Below are positions 25,696 to 35,814 of a stretch of DNA of 36,853 bases, one piece after another. The translations under genes and the position numbers were made by a program. The notes under the pieces are model-generated. The model had not been told where the DNA came from and did no database searches. It was given only the letters and a program-made list of their open reading frames with translations. Source of the stretch: Acetobacter thailandicus (GTDB lineage Bacteria; Pseudomonadota; Alphaproteobacteria; Acetobacterales; Acetobacteraceae); the NCBI RefSeq assembly GCF_011516655.1, contig NZ_WOSV01000011.1, positions 1 through 36,853 of the forward strand. The letters run 5' to 3'. The first letter of the stretch is position 1. The number at the start of each line of letters is the position of its first letter.

Positions 25696-26865
25696 GTGCA
25701 TCTCATTAAAGTTTTCTCATGTTCGTGTCAGAGAACATTTGAAACGTTTTTTCGTCGTTACTGTCAGTCTTACGACAGAGACAATAGCCGATACTATGCC
25801 GAAAACCGGAGATACACCGTATCAGAGAAGACCTCCTCTTCTCTGAAATATGAGTATAAGGATATTTCAGAAACAATGCAGGCCGATTGCAGCCAGGCTG
25901 AACACACCCCTTCTGAGACAAAAAATCAGAGTACCCTTAATACATCTTCTTCCGCACCTGTTCGCACTATTGCACGCCCTTCGCAGTTTTCCAGGCACGA
26001 ATGGCGTCTGATTCTGTCACAGGCCATCAAAAATATTTTCTCCGGCCCTATTACTCTGGTGGCTGCGGGGTGTGCTTTCTATACCACCCTGTCTCTCTTC
26101 CCGGCGATAAGTTCACTCATCTCAATCTACGGGCTGGCTTTTGACGTACAGACTGTCACACCGCAGCTGCGTGTTCTGCGCAGCCTTCTCCCTCCGGCAG
26201 CATATTCTCTGATTTATGACAGAATACAAACACTGGTTGCTGAACCTCACAGCTCACTAACCCTCAATCTGATCATTTCACTTAGTGTCGCCCTGTGGTC
26301 GGCATCTGCGGCAACACGCTCAATTCTTGCTGCACTTAATATTGCCTATAATACTAAAGAAACCCGCAATTTTTTTGTCTTTCAGATTACCGCTCTGTCG
26401 ATGACACTTTTTGCCATTCTCGGCGCAGTGCTCACAATAGCCATTATGGTCGCGGTACCTCTGCTGCTCAATATGACCATGTGGCTGCACATCCCTACTC
26501 CACCAGGATCAATTGAATTTGTCGCACAGTGGAGCGGGCCTCTGGTTGTTTTTCTGTTCCAGACGCTGGCAACATGCGCATTGTACCGTTTTGGACCAGA
26601 CCGCCACTATCGCACAAACTGGCGATGGGTTTTACCAGGAGCCTTGTTTTCAACAATTACCTGGGTCATTTCGGCTCTCGGTTTTTCTTATTATGTCGCT
26701 CACATCGCAAGCTACAATGCAACCTATGGCCCGCTCGGAGCCTTCATCGGCATTATGATGTGGTTTTTCGTAAGTGCCTGGGTTGTTATGATGGGTGCCG
26801 AGCTCAGCGCCCAGATGGAAGGGCAGGCACTGGAGATTTCAGGCAAAGCGCCACAACAGCATTAA
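25696..26865 (+). CDS. YihY/UPF0761-family inner membrane protein
   Basis: This 389-residue membrane protein has about six transmembrane helices from residue 110 on, with the YihY pattern (NIFSGPITLVAAGCAFYTTLSLFPA, SASAATRSILAALNIAYN, YGPLGAFIGIMMWFFVSAWVVMMGAEL). The family was once mislabelled ribonuclease BN and its function is unknown. The first 100 residues are hydrophilic and Ser/Thr-rich, which is unusual, so the start is uncertain. GTG at 25696 has AGAAGG 4 nt upstream, whereas ATG at 25876 (MQADCSQAEHTP) has no good ribosome-binding site. The stop codon overlaps the rlpA stop on the other strand by 4 nt. Confidence 0.85.
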   Translation: MHLIKVFSCSCQRTFETFFRRYCQSYDRDNSRYYAENRRYTVSEKTSSSLKYEYKDISETMQADCSQAEHTPSETKNQSTLNTSSSAPVRTIARPSQFSRHEWRLILSQAIKNIFSGPITLVAAGCAFYTTLSLFPAISSLISIYGLAFDVQTVTPQLRVLRSLLPPAAYSLIYDRIQTLVAEPHSSLTLNLIISLSVALWSASAATRSILAALNIAYNTKETRNFFVFQITALSMTLFAILGAVLTIAIMVAVPLLLNMTMWLHIPTPPGSIEFVAQWSGPLVVFLFQTLATCALYRFGPDRHYRTNWRWVLPGALFSTITWVISALGFSYYVAHIASYNATYGPLGAFIGIMMWFFVSAWVVMMGAELSAQMEGQALEISGKAPQQH

Positions 26866-26880
26866 TGAGATGCTGTTGTG
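26852..26880. terminator. Stem-loop across the convergent stops of the YihY-family gene and rlpA
   Basis: CACAACAGCAT (26852-26862) and ATGCTGTTGTG (26870-26880) form a perfect 11-bp stem around a 7-nt loop that contains the stop codons of both convergent genes. It has no T-run. The stem is encoded within the C-terminal codons of both proteins. Confidence 0.6.
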
Positions 26881-27521
26881 TGTCGCTTACGCAGGAAAGG
26901 TTTTGAATATTTAACCGTGGGCTGAGCTTCAGAATTCTGAACGGATGAAGCCCTGTTTTCTGCATCATCAGCTATCGGAGCCTGAGCAACTTCTGTTGCC
27001 TCAGGTACTGGCTGAACCTCAACATGAGCAACGCCTTTTTTTAGCATACCCAGACGTTCAGCAGCTGCCTTTGAAAGATCAATAATTCTGTTATGAACGT
27101 ATGGTCCTCTGTCATTAACCATAACGACAACTGACCGCCCCGTTTCCTTCGACGTTACCAGAATTTTGCTCCCAAGCGGTAATGTCGGGTGCGCAGCCGT
27201 AAGAGCTGTTTTATCAAACATTGTTCCTGAAGACGTACGGTGGCGATTAAAATGCTCACCATACCAGCTTGCCAGCCCTTCCTGGTGCAGGCGATGCTTC
27301 ATGGAATCAACACTGCTCATCAATGCACGTTTACGCGCCGCCAGAGCGTTACGAACAGACTGCGCCCAAGGCGTAGAGACCGGCTCACCTGTGTTATCAG
27401 AAGAGGCCAGAGCGGTATCAGGAGAATTTCCTGTTTCTGCAACTGCTGCCCCGGCAGAGGATGATCCAAGAGCTGTCATTAAAACGACCCCTCCCAGAAG
27501 TGTTCGGCGCAAAGCTGACAT
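26862..27521 (-). CDS. rlpA: RlpA-like septal ring lytic transglycosylase
   Basis: RlpA cleaves peptidoglycan glycan strands lacking stem peptides and acts in daughter-cell separation. The protein has a signal peptide (MSALRRTLLGGVVLMTALGSSSAGAAVA) and the double-psi beta-barrel domain in the middle (GLASWYGEHFNRHRTSSG, LTAAHPTLPLGSKILVT, VVVMVNDRGPYVHNRIIDLS). The tail is variable. The start is taken as the ATG at 27521 rather than 27542, because the first ATG is followed at once by AGGAGG, which is the Shine-Dalgarno sequence of the second. No C-terminal SPOR domain is present, and there is no clear lipobox cysteine, so it may be a soluble periplasmic protein. Confidence 0.9.
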   Translation of the reverse strand: MSALRRTLLGGVVLMTALGSSSAGAAVAETGNSPDTALASSDNTGEPVSTPWAQSVRNALAARKRALMSSVDSMKHRLHQEGLASWYGEHFNRHRTSSGTMFDKTALTAAHPTLPLGSKILVTSKETGRSVVVMVNDRGPYVHNRIIDLSKAAAERLGMLKKGVAHVEVQPVPEATEVAQAPIADDAENRASSVQNSEAQPTVKYSKPFLRKRHTTASH

Positions 27522-27769
27522 CGTGTGTTGTTCCCTCCTCATTAATAATCAGGGCAACCCGGATGCCTTCTATACTCGATGTAAAGCGCAAATGTGGCAT
27601 AAAAAATCAAAAATATGTTTTTTTCTATACCTGACAAGCATAAAAAACGCACTGCTATTAAATCATTTAGTGCAAATAAACACGACATATCTTATTGGTT
27701 TTTAATTGTTTTTTAATATTTCCGATAATAAATTTTTTCATGAAAATTAATTCATCTCACCAGCTTATC

Positions 27770-27799
27770 TTGGAGAGTTTATCCCCTCTGTGCTAGCAT
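27770..27799 (+). promoter_or_regulatory. Candidate promoter of aroQ-accBC
   Basis: TTGGAG (27770-27775) and TAGCAT (27794-27799) are 18 nt apart. Transcription would begin 1-4 nt before the aroQ ATG (27809), giving an mRNA with little or no leader. No Shine-Dalgarno sequence is visible before the ATG, which fits this. Confidence 0.45.
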
Positions 27800-27808
27800 C
27801 TCCCCACC

Positions 27809-28267
27809 ATGGAAAGACCTCTTATTGCCGTACTTAACGGCCCTAATCTCAACATGCTCGGCCAGCGCCAGCCCGAAATTTACGGACATGCGACGCTCGA
27901 CGACGTGGAACAAATCTGTATTCAGGCAGCAGATAAGCTTGACCTGGCTATCGATTTTCGACAGACGAATATAGAAGGTGAGCTGATTTCCTGGGTGCAG
28001 GAGTGCCGTAAACGTGCCCGGGGCATCATTATTAACCCTGCAGGATATAGCCATACATCTGTTGCGCTGCTAGATGCTTTGCTTGCAACAGATTTGCCAG
28101 TAATTGAGGTACATATTTCTAATATTCACCGTCGCGAGCCATTCCGTCACATGTCTTATGTTTCGCGCGCTGCTGTTGGCGTTATATGCGGACTGGGCGT
28201 GGCAGGATATTCCCTGGCGCTGCAGGCAATAACTGATTTTATTTTTCAAGAGGATGATCACCGATGA
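27809..28267 (+). CDS. aroQ: Type II 3-dehydroquinate dehydratase AroQ
   Basis: It converts 3-dehydroquinate to 3-dehydroshikimate in the shikimate pathway. The 152-residue length and motifs are typical of type II enzymes: [17 protein letters not shown] (catalytic Tyr and Arg), [17 protein letters not shown], and [15 protein letters not shown]. It starts at ATG 27809, with no visible Shine-Dalgarno sequence. Its stop overlaps accB by 4 nt. The aroQ-accB-accC order is common in alphaproteobacteria and couples aromatic and fatty acid synthesis genes. Confidence 0.95.
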   Translation: MERPLIAVLNGPNLNMLGQRQPEIYGHATLDDVEQICIQAADKLDLAIDFRQTNIEGELISWVQECRKRARGIIINPAGYSHTSVALLDALLATDLPVIEVHISNIHRREPFRHMSYVSRAAVGVICGLGVAGYSLALQAITDFIFQEDDHR

Positions 28268-28734
28268 GCGGATTGCTCGTGGATGCGGATACCATTAGAA
28301 CACTCGCTACCATTCTGGCCGATACCGGCCTGACAGAAATTGAAGTTACCGAAAAAGACAGTCGCATTCGTGTGGTACGCGCTCTGCCGCCCGTACAGGC
28401 AGCTATTGCTGCACCGGTAGCAGCTCCTGTTGCAGCGGTTGCCCCGGCTGCTGTTGCAGCTCCGGCACCGGTTGCTGCTCCGGCTGACCTTTCCGCTCAC
28501 CCCGGAGCCGTTAAAAGCCCGATGGTTGGTGTAGCCTACCTCACACCTGACCCGTCAGCTCCACCTTTCATCAGCGTCGGACAGACCGTCAGTGCCGGTC
28601 AGACTCTGCTCCTGATTGAAGCCATGAAAACTTTCAACCAGATCAAAGCGCCAAAAGCCGGCACAGTTAAATCTGTTCTCGTCGCTTCAGGTGATCCGGT
28701 AGAATTTGGTCAGCCTCTGGTCGTTATTGAGTAA
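28264..28734 (+). CDS. accB: Biotin carboxyl carrier protein of acetyl-CoA carboxylase
   Basis: AccB carries the biotin arm in the first step of fatty acid synthesis. The 156-residue protein has a short N-terminal domain, an Ala/Pro/Val-rich linker (about 42-75) and a C-terminal biotinyl domain. The biotinylated lysine is Lys122 in EAMKTFNQI (family consensus EAMK followed by Met or Thr). The start overlaps the aroQ stop by 4 nt, and the last base of the stop is the first base of the accC start. Confidence 0.95.
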   Translation: MSGLLVDADTIRTLATILADTGLTEIEVTEKDSRIRVVRALPPVQAAIAAPVAAPVAAVAPAAVAAPAPVAAPADLSAHPGAVKSPMVGVAYLTPDPSAPPFISVGQTVSAGQTLLLIEAMKTFNQIKAPKAGTVKSVLVASGDPVEFGQPLVVIE

Positions 28735-30083
28735 TGTTCTCTAAAATTCTTATCGCCAATCGTGGCGAAATTGCCTTGCGTATCCTGCGCGCCTGCCGGG
28801 AGCTTGGCATCAAAACCGTGGCTGTGCATTCAACTGCTGACCAGGATGCAATGCATGTTCGCCTTGCTGATGAAGCAGTCTGCATCGGCCCGGCCTCATC
28901 ACGCGATTCGTACCTGAATGTTGCCGCCATTCTTTCTGCCGCAACCATCACCGGTGCGGAGGCAATTCACCCCGGCTATGGCTTCCTGTCAGAAAACGCC
29001 GACTTTGCCGAAACGGTAGAATCGCACGGTCTGGTCTTTATTGGCCCAACCGCACAGCACATCCGCATGATGGGCGATAAAATTACCGCTAAAACCACCA
29101 TGCAGGCACTTGGTGTTCCTCTGGTTCCCGGCTCTGATGGTGAACTGGCCAGTATTGAGGAAGCACGTAAGGTCGCAGCTAAAGTTGGCTATCCTGTGCT
29201 GATTAAAGCTGCAGCAGGTGGTGGTGGCCGTGGCATGAAAGTTGCTCCGACCGAAGCTGACCTGGAAGAAGCCTGGAATGTAGCCCGTACAGAAGCTCGT
29301 GCAGCTTTTGGCAATGACGCAGTTTATCTTGAAAAATACATGGATAAGCCCCGTCATATCGAGCTTCAGATTCTTGGCGATAACTATAATAATGTCGTCC
29401 ATTTTGGTGAGCGTGACTGCTCTTTACAGCGTCGCCACCAGAAACTGCTTGAAGAAGCCGGGTCACCTGCTATTTCAGCAGAACAGCGTGATGAAATTGG
29501 TAAGACCGTTACTGAAGCCCTGTCAAAAATGGGCTACCGTAACGCTGGCACTCTTGAGTTCCTGTATCAGGACGGCCAGTTCTGCTTTATCGAAATGAAC
29601 ACACGTCTTCAGGTTGAACATCCTGTGACAGAGATGGTCAGTGATGTTGACCTTGTGCGTGAGCAGATTCGTATCGCAGCCGGTGAGAAACTTGGTTACA
29701 CACAAAAAGATGTAACATTCTCTGGTCATTCCATTGAATGTCGTATCAATGCTGAAGACCCTAACGACTTCTCACCCTGCCCCGGTACTGTAACAGTTTA
29801 TCACCCGCCAGGTGGACTGGGTGTGCGCGTTGATAGTGCACTTTATACCGGCTATCGCGTACCGCCTTACTATGACAGCATGATCGCTAAGGTCATCGTT
29901 CATGCACCAACACGTGCAGAAGCGATTGCCCGGATGCAACGCGCTCTTGATGAGTTTGTTGTTGAAGGGATTAAGACGGTTATTCCTCTGCACCGTCGTA
30001 TTCTTGAAAATCCTGAGTTTCAGAAAGGTGACTACACCATTCACTGGCTTGAGAATTTTTCAGCACAATTACAGGAAGTCTGA
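28734..30083 (+). CDS. accC: Biotin carboxylase subunit of acetyl-CoA carboxylase
   Basis: AccC carboxylates biotin on AccB with ATP and bicarbonate. The 449-residue protein has the ATP-grasp fold with the glycine-rich loop [40 protein letters not shown] and [12 protein letters not shown], as in E. coli AccC, and the same length. It shares one base with accB (TAATG) and is the last gene of the operon, with a perfect terminator 28 nt after its stop. Confidence 0.97.
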   Translation: MFSKILIANRGEIALRILRACRELGIKTVAVHSTADQDAMHVRLADEAVCIGPASSRDSYLNVAAILSAATITGAEAIHPGYGFLSENADFAETVESHGLVFIGPTAQHIRMMGDKITAKTTMQALGVPLVPGSDGELASIEEARKVAAKVGYPVLIKAAAGGGGRGMKVAPTEADLEEAWNVARTEARAAFGNDAVYLEKYMDKPRHIELQILGDNYNNVVHFGERDCSLQRRHQKLLEEAGSPAISAEQRDEIGKTVTEALSKMGYRNAGTLEFLYQDGQFCFIEMNTRLQVEHPVTEMVSDVDLVREQIRIAAGEKLGYTQKDVTFSGHSIECRINAEDPNDFSPCPGTVTVYHPPGGLGVRVDSALYTGYRVPPYYDSMIAKVIVHAPTRAEAIARMQRALDEFVVEGIKTVIPLHRRILENPEFQKGDYTIHWLENFSAQLQEV

Positions 30084-30110
30084 CGCGTTTTTTAAAACCT
30101 TCAGACTTCA

Positions 30111-30148
30111 GTCAGGGGAGGGTTTTTACCCTCCCCTGACGTGTTTTT
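30111..30148 (+). terminator. Intrinsic terminator of aroQ-accBC
   Basis: GTCAGGGGAGGGT (30111-30123) and ACCCTCCCCTGAC (30128-30140) form a perfect 13-bp stem with a TTTT loop, followed by GTG and five T. It lies between accC and the convergent thiC. Confidence 0.9.
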
Positions 30149-30168
30149 AAGCACCCAAAAAGCCTGTT

Positions 30169-32054
<1,886 letters not shown>

Positions 32055-32126
32055 CGGAGAGCAGAAAAAACCCGGCAGGCACCCCACAGGAGAGGTCACA
32101 GAACTACACCGGTCGTTTTTTCATTT

Positions 32127-32261
32127 CACCAGTCCCTCCGCCGGCATGACCCGGATCAGGTTCCCCGTCGCAGCTACATACTGCGAACGGCAGGGTCGCC
32201 ACGCGTTCTGACCAGCAGAACCAGTAGCCTCTCAGTTCCTTGCCGGAACCCCCCTTGGTAG
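32127..32261 (-). ncRNA. TPP riboswitch (THI element) of thiC
   Basis: The minus-strand RNA has the conserved CTGAGA core near 32230 and the Thi-box sequence CCTGATCCGGGTCATGCCGG at about 32139-32159. The ends pair ACCA (32259-32256) with TGGT (32131-32128) for P1. Two extra hairpins are present: GTTCTG/CAGAAC around CTGGT (plus positions 32205-32221) in the P3 region, and TCGCAG/CTGCGA (about 32168-32187) between ACCCT and the Thi box. The minus strand has a perfect TTGACA -35 just upstream. Confidence 0.93.
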
Positions 32262-32268
32262 TTTTCAT

Positions 32269-32296
32269 GAAATAACTTTCTGTTTGAAAATGTCAA
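32269..32296 (-). promoter_or_regulatory. Promoter of the thiC riboswitch transcript
   Basis: On the minus strand, a perfect TTGACA (32291-32296) is followed after 16-17 nt by TATTTC/ATTTCA (about 32269-32274). Predicted start near 32262, matching the 5' end of the riboswitch. Confidence 0.65.
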
Positions 32297-32378
32297 GCAC
32301 CTGTGCAGGAGTTGAGCTTTCTAACACAAAAGCAATCAAGTCTTTGCAAAATCACAACAAATATGGCATGTATAAAAT

Positions 32379-33854
32379 ATGCAAACAGAAAAGAAACGCG
32401 CTCAGGAAGCCATAAATAACACTGAAATCTCTCCTAATGCCAACCTCCTCTTATGGATAGCCGCCTTTGTTGCCGCTATTTGTGGTGGGCTTTACGGATA
32501 TGATACTGGCATCATATCCGGAGCACTTTTGCTCATAACAAAAGATTTTCATCTGACCTCTGGTCAGGAAGAAATCGTTACTTCTGCTATTCTTATTGGT
32601 GCCGTTACAGGTGCTCTTGGTGTCTCATACTTCTCTGAAAAATTTGGTCGTCGTATATCTGTCATGCTTGTCACAGCCATTTTTGTTATTGGTGCTGTGG
32701 CCTGTTCTTATGCGCCCGATATGATTTTTTTAGTTATAGCACGTGTTTTTCTTGGTTTGGCGGTAGGGGGTGCAACACAGGTTGTACCAACTTATATTTC
32801 CGAACTCGCGCCGGCCAGCAGACGCGGCAACCTCGTCACGCTCTTTAATGTTGCAATTGGTGTCGGTATTTTTCTTGCCAACCTGGTTGGCTTTACTATG
32901 CGTGATGCCTGGGGATGGAGACCCATGGTCTCCATTGCAGCACTACCGGCCGCTTTTGTGTTTATCTGCATGTTTTTCATGCCCAAAAGTCCTCGCTGGA
33001 CAGCTGAAAACGAAGGGCTGGCCTCTGCGGTAGAGCAACTGAGCCGGGTGAGAACTTCACGCAAAACAATCAAACGTGAAATTCACGAAATTCACGAAAA
33101 TGCTTCAAATATCAATGAAAACGAACGGGGCTGGAAAGGACTGAAATTACCCTTTGCCCGTCCGGCTCTTATCGCTGCTCTGGGTATCGCCTTTTTTACA
33201 CAGGCAGGCGGTCTGGAGATGATGATTTACTATACACCGACCTTCTTGTCCGATGCAGGATTCGGTCATTCAGCCGCTTTGCTGGCCAGCCTTGGTGTCG
33301 CTGTTGTTTACCTGGTTATGACACTGCTTGGCTGTCTGCTGGTTGATAAAATCGGTCGCCGTCGCCTTGTTTTAATTATGGGACCGGGCTCAGTTATCAG
33401 CCTGATCGGCCTGGGTATTATGTTTGCCATCCATCCTGACAAAGGCAGTGCTGGCAGCTGGATTACAATTCTCTTTCTCCTGCTGTTCATGATGTTCAAT
33501 TCAGGTGGCATACAGGTCGTAGGCTGGCTCCTGGGGGCTGAGCTGTTCCCTCTTTCTATGCGTGCCGCTGCAACCAGCGTTCATGCTGCTGTACTCTGGG
33601 GTGCTGACCTGCTGGTAACAGCAACAGCACTGACACTGGTGCAGCTTGTTACCCTTGGTGGCACCATGTGGGTTTATGCTGCTGTGAATCTGGCTTCTGT
33701 TATTTTCGTTTATTTTTATGTACCTGAAACAGCAGGGGCATCGCTCGAAGATATTGAGACAGCACTGCGCAAAGGCGAGTTTAAACCTAAGCCCGGACAG
33801 AGCCCTCAGATTCGCAACTATGACGATGAAGAAAAAGATACTGTTCTGAACTGA
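32379..33854 (+). CDS. Sugar porter-family MFS transporter
   Basis: This 491-residue membrane protein has 12 likely helices and sugar-porter motifs: GGLYGYDTGIISGALLL, the FGRR and GRRR loops, ARVFLGLAVGG, FFMPKSPRW (PESPR-type), and PETAGASLED at the end of helix 12. It resembles the GalP/XylE group of sugar:H+ symporters, and the substrate is unknown. No Shine-Dalgarno sequence precedes the ATG (32379), and TATAAA lies 3 nt before it, so the real promoter and start are uncertain. The gene is divergent from thiC but has no obvious link with thiamine. Its transcript ends at a strong terminator. Confidence 0.92.
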   Translation: MQTEKKRAQEAINNTEISPNANLLLWIAAFVAAICGGLYGYDTGIISGALLLITKDFHLTSGQEEIVTSAILIGAVTGALGVSYFSEKFGRRISVMLVTAIFVIGAVACSYAPDMIFLVIARVFLGLAVGGATQVVPTYISELAPASRRGNLVTLFNVAIGVGIFLANLVGFTMRDAWGWRPMVSIAALPAAFVFICMFFMPKSPRWTAENEGLASAVEQLSRVRTSRKTIKREIHEIHENASNINENERGWKGLKLPFARPALIAALGIAFFTQAGGLEMMIYYTPTFLSDAGFGHSAALLASLGVAVVYLVMTLLGCLLVDKIGRRRLVLIMGPGSVISLIGLGIMFAIHPDKGSAGSWITILFLLLFMMFNSGGIQVVGWLLGAELFPLSMRAAATSVHAAVLWGADLLVTATALTLVQLVTLGGTMWVYAAVNLASVIFVYFYVPETAGASLEDIETALRKGEFKPKPGQSPQIRNYDDEEKDTVLN

Positions 33855-33861
33855 AGGATTC

Positions 33862-33891
33862 GCACTGAGTATGTCAGTGCATACTCAGTGC
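33862..33891 (+). repeat. Perfect 12-bp stem-loop after the MFS gene
   Basis: GCACTGAGTATG (33862-33873) and CATACTCAGTGC (33880-33891) form a perfect stem with a 6-nt loop. It has no T-run but sits directly before the bidirectional terminator. Confidence 0.6.
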
Positions 33892-33894
33892 AAT

Positions 33895-33948
33895 AAAAAA
33901 CCTGATGCTGCTTTTTTATTATTATAAAGCGCAGCATCAGGTTTTTTT
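33895..33948. terminator. Strong bidirectional terminator
   Basis: AAAAAACCTGATGCTGC (33895-33911) and GCAGCATCAGGTTTTTT (33931-33947) form a perfect 17-bp stem. There is a run of T on both strands (the T at 33942-33948 on plus, and the complement of A at 33895-33900 on minus). It ends the MFS transcript and that of the small minus-strand gene at 34104-34307. Confidence 0.9.
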
Positions 33949-34103
33949 ATGGGCACGACGCCAGGATGTACCAGGTACGCCCCCATACCCTACATCCGGC
34001 TTACGACCCTTTTAGTGCAATTAATAATCATACGCAACTAGAATTTAAAATTTACCCTGCAGCATAACCAGCTGCAGGATCATATTCTCATCTTTATCTG
34101 TTT

Positions 34104-34307
34104 TCAGGCTGGCCTGACGTTGAAACGATTGCAACGGAACTGACGAGCAACATGCTGAAGTAAACCGCAAAAATCAGGTTTTACAGCGTCATGAATTCCA
34201 CGCACACTCTCATGTGCGGCATAAAAACGCGGATGACTTTCCTGATCCGAAAACACGGCGGTTCCAAGAAAAACACCATCAATTTCAATAATTTTAGAGA
34301 GTAACAC
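34104..34307 (-). CDS. Possible small conserved hypothetical protein
   Basis: This 67-residue frame starts at GTG (34307), with AAGG 11 nt upstream. The sequence (MLLSKIIEIDGVFLGTAVF then PRFYAAHESVRGIHDAVKPDF) looks like a real small domain, with a hydrophobic start and a beta-strand then FYAA pattern, rather than random translation. I do not recognise the family. In an adjacent frame a 30-codon stretch (PLQSFQRQASLKTDKDENMI then LQLVMLQGKF) continues past the stop, so a frameshift or a longer ancestral C-terminus is possible. The bases 34055-34078 contain an 8-bp dyad CCTGCAGC/GCTGCAGG just downstream. Confidence 0.45.
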   Translation of the reverse strand: MLLSKIIEIDGVFLGTAVFSDQESHPRFYAAHESVRGIHDAVKPDFCGLLQHVARQFRCNRFNVRPA

Positions 34308-34824
34308 AGCACGACAACCTTATAAGCACGCAGCTATTATTTTTTATAAGACAGCCTAAGCAGCTGTCAGCTTTTCAAAGGCAACCTGCCTTAATGGCTT
34401 AATGCCTACATCGCATTATCGTACGGGTTGTAAACACACCTCAAAACCCCTGAAAACATTGTTGTTTCATTTCGTAACATTAATTTTCTAAAACTAACAA
34501 CGAAAAGATGTCAATATAAAACTATATATTTTCGTATTATTTTTTCTGAAAATCATATATTTGTTACTCTAATTTTACATATAATCCTTTCTAAAATATG
34601 ACGTTATCATGACATTGTTAATTTTTAATGAATTGTATTTCACTTAAAAAATAATCAAAATATAAAACACAAAAAAAATAACTAATGTTAATAGTTGTAT
34701 ATTACATATACTATAATTTTATGTATTTTATAAAGTTTCCTTTTTCACCTGATTCCTTGCCTTGATTTTAGCTTTTCTTTAATAATAATTATTCTCAAAT
34801 AAGCAAGCAAACAGGGCAATATCG
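34308..34824. other. AT-rich non-coding region before the Sel1-repeat gene
   Basis: About 500 bp without a gene. From 34480 it is strongly AT-rich. It holds two small dyads: GACAGC/GCTGTC (34350-34355 and 34363-34368) and AAGGCA/TGCCTT (34378-34383 and 34387-34392). The right end carries the Fur-box-like sequence of the next gene. A regulatory RNA in 34310-34480 cannot be excluded or shown. Confidence 0.45.
34781..34799. promoter_or_regulatory. Fur-box-like site upstream of the Sel1-repeat gene
   Basis: The 19-bp sequence starting at 34781 matches the Fur consensus (GATAATGATAATCATTATC) at 11 of 19 positions and contains the palindrome AATAATTATT. It is 26 nt before the ATG of the next gene. 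Whether Fur or another iron regulator (Irr, RirA, Mur) binds is unknown. Confidence 0.4.
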
Positions 34825-35595
34825 ATGACACAAAAAAAATGGCTGGCACTGTTTGCAAAACAAAAAAAAGAACAAGCTGCTCTGTCTCTTCCACCAGACA
34901 TAGAAGAGATTCGTCAGAAAGCTTTTCTGGGGCACTGCCTCGAACAGGTGCTCTGGGGCAAAATTCTTCTTAACAGCACATATGTTCCCTCCAACCCGGC
35001 ACAAGCCCGCGTTTGGTTTAGAATAGCTGCTGACGCCGGTTATGGCCCTGCCTGGAATATGCTCGGACGCTGTGCTCACTTTGGCTGGGGAGATACCGTC
35101 AACTTACTCTTTGCCGCAGAATGTTATGAAAATGCAGCCCGACTCGATGACGAATGGGGACGCTATAATTTAGGAATCCTCTTCATGCGTGGTCTTGGTA
35201 TGCCACAAAACCTAAAAAAAGCTTTGATGCTTTTTCAGCAGGCTGCACATAACGGGCATGCTAAATCTATGAATATTCTTGCCCGTTTTCTCGAGGAAGG
35301 CTGGGAAATCAAACAGGACAGGAACGCTGCAGTTGAATGGTACAGGCGATCAGCAGAAAATGGTGATTACAGAGGACAACATAATTACGCGACTTATCTG
35401 ATAGAAAATAAAAAAACAGAAGAAGCCCTTCTCTGGTGGGAGAAAGCATTGCCTGATGCAACGTCTGATATTCTCTTCGCAATGCAACGCGCTTTAAACA
35501 AACTAAACCACGATAAAGCGATAACTTTACGTCAATCTCTTTTAAAGCGACTTGAAAACTTCCATCAAAACAGCGCTCTTTCTTTACCAGATTAA
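34825..35595 (+). CDS. Sel1-like repeat protein
   Basis: The 256-residue protein is built of Sel1-type TPR-like repeats at about residues 55-190, with repeats such as ARVWFRIAADAGYGPAWNMLG, KALMLFQQAAHNGHAKSMNIL and AVEWYRRSAENGDYRGQHNYA. It has no signal peptide, so it is probably cytoplasmic. Such proteins mediate protein contacts. The gene lies before bacterioferritin, each preceded by an iron-box-like site, and Sel1-repeat genes are often found near iron-uptake genes, so a role in iron response is inferred but unproven. AGGG lies about 8 nt before the ATG. Confidence 0.85.
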   Translation: MTQKKWLALFAKQKKEQAALSLPPDIEEIRQKAFLGHCLEQVLWGKILLNSTYVPSNPAQARVWFRIAADAGYGPAWNMLGRCAHFGWGDTVNLLFAAECYENAARLDDEWGRYNLGILFMRGLGMPQNLKKALMLFQQAAHNGHAKSMNILARFLEEGWEIKQDRNAAVEWYRRSAENGDYRGQHNYATYLIENKKTEEALLWWEKALPDATSDILFAMQRALNKLNHDKAITLRQSLLKRLENFHQNSALSLPD

Positions 35596-35610
35596 AAAAT
35601 AACTCCAGTT

Positions 35611-35629
35611 AAAAATAATTATCATTTCA
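35611..35629. promoter_or_regulatory. Fur-box-like site upstream of bacterioferritin
   Basis: Read on the minus strand, 35629-35611 matches the Fur consensus at 13 of 19 positions (core ATGATAATTATT). It lies about 185 bp before the bacterioferritin start, with AT-rich sequence between. Confidence 0.45.
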
Positions 35630-35814
35630 AGTAAATATAAAAATCCAGATATTTTTCACAGAAAAAATACAAATATATTATATTTTTTTGTTGATATTAA
35701 TAATCAATTAGATCACTATAACAGTATCTCTGATTATTTTTATTGATCATCGCCTGGGAATGCTCTACATAATGCTCAAGACATTCATTTCCTAACAAGA
35801 AAATGAGAGAGCAT

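Noticed and set aside
28390..28490. Repetitive GCTGC/CCGGTT-like stretch
   Set aside because: It encodes the Ala/Pro-rich linker of AccB, normal for the family.
34350..34392. Possible terminator or small RNA from the dyads GACAGC/GCTGTC and AAGGCA/TGCCTT
   Set aside because: Stems are only 6 bp, loops differ, and no transcript to terminate could be identified; kept only as a note in the non-coding region.
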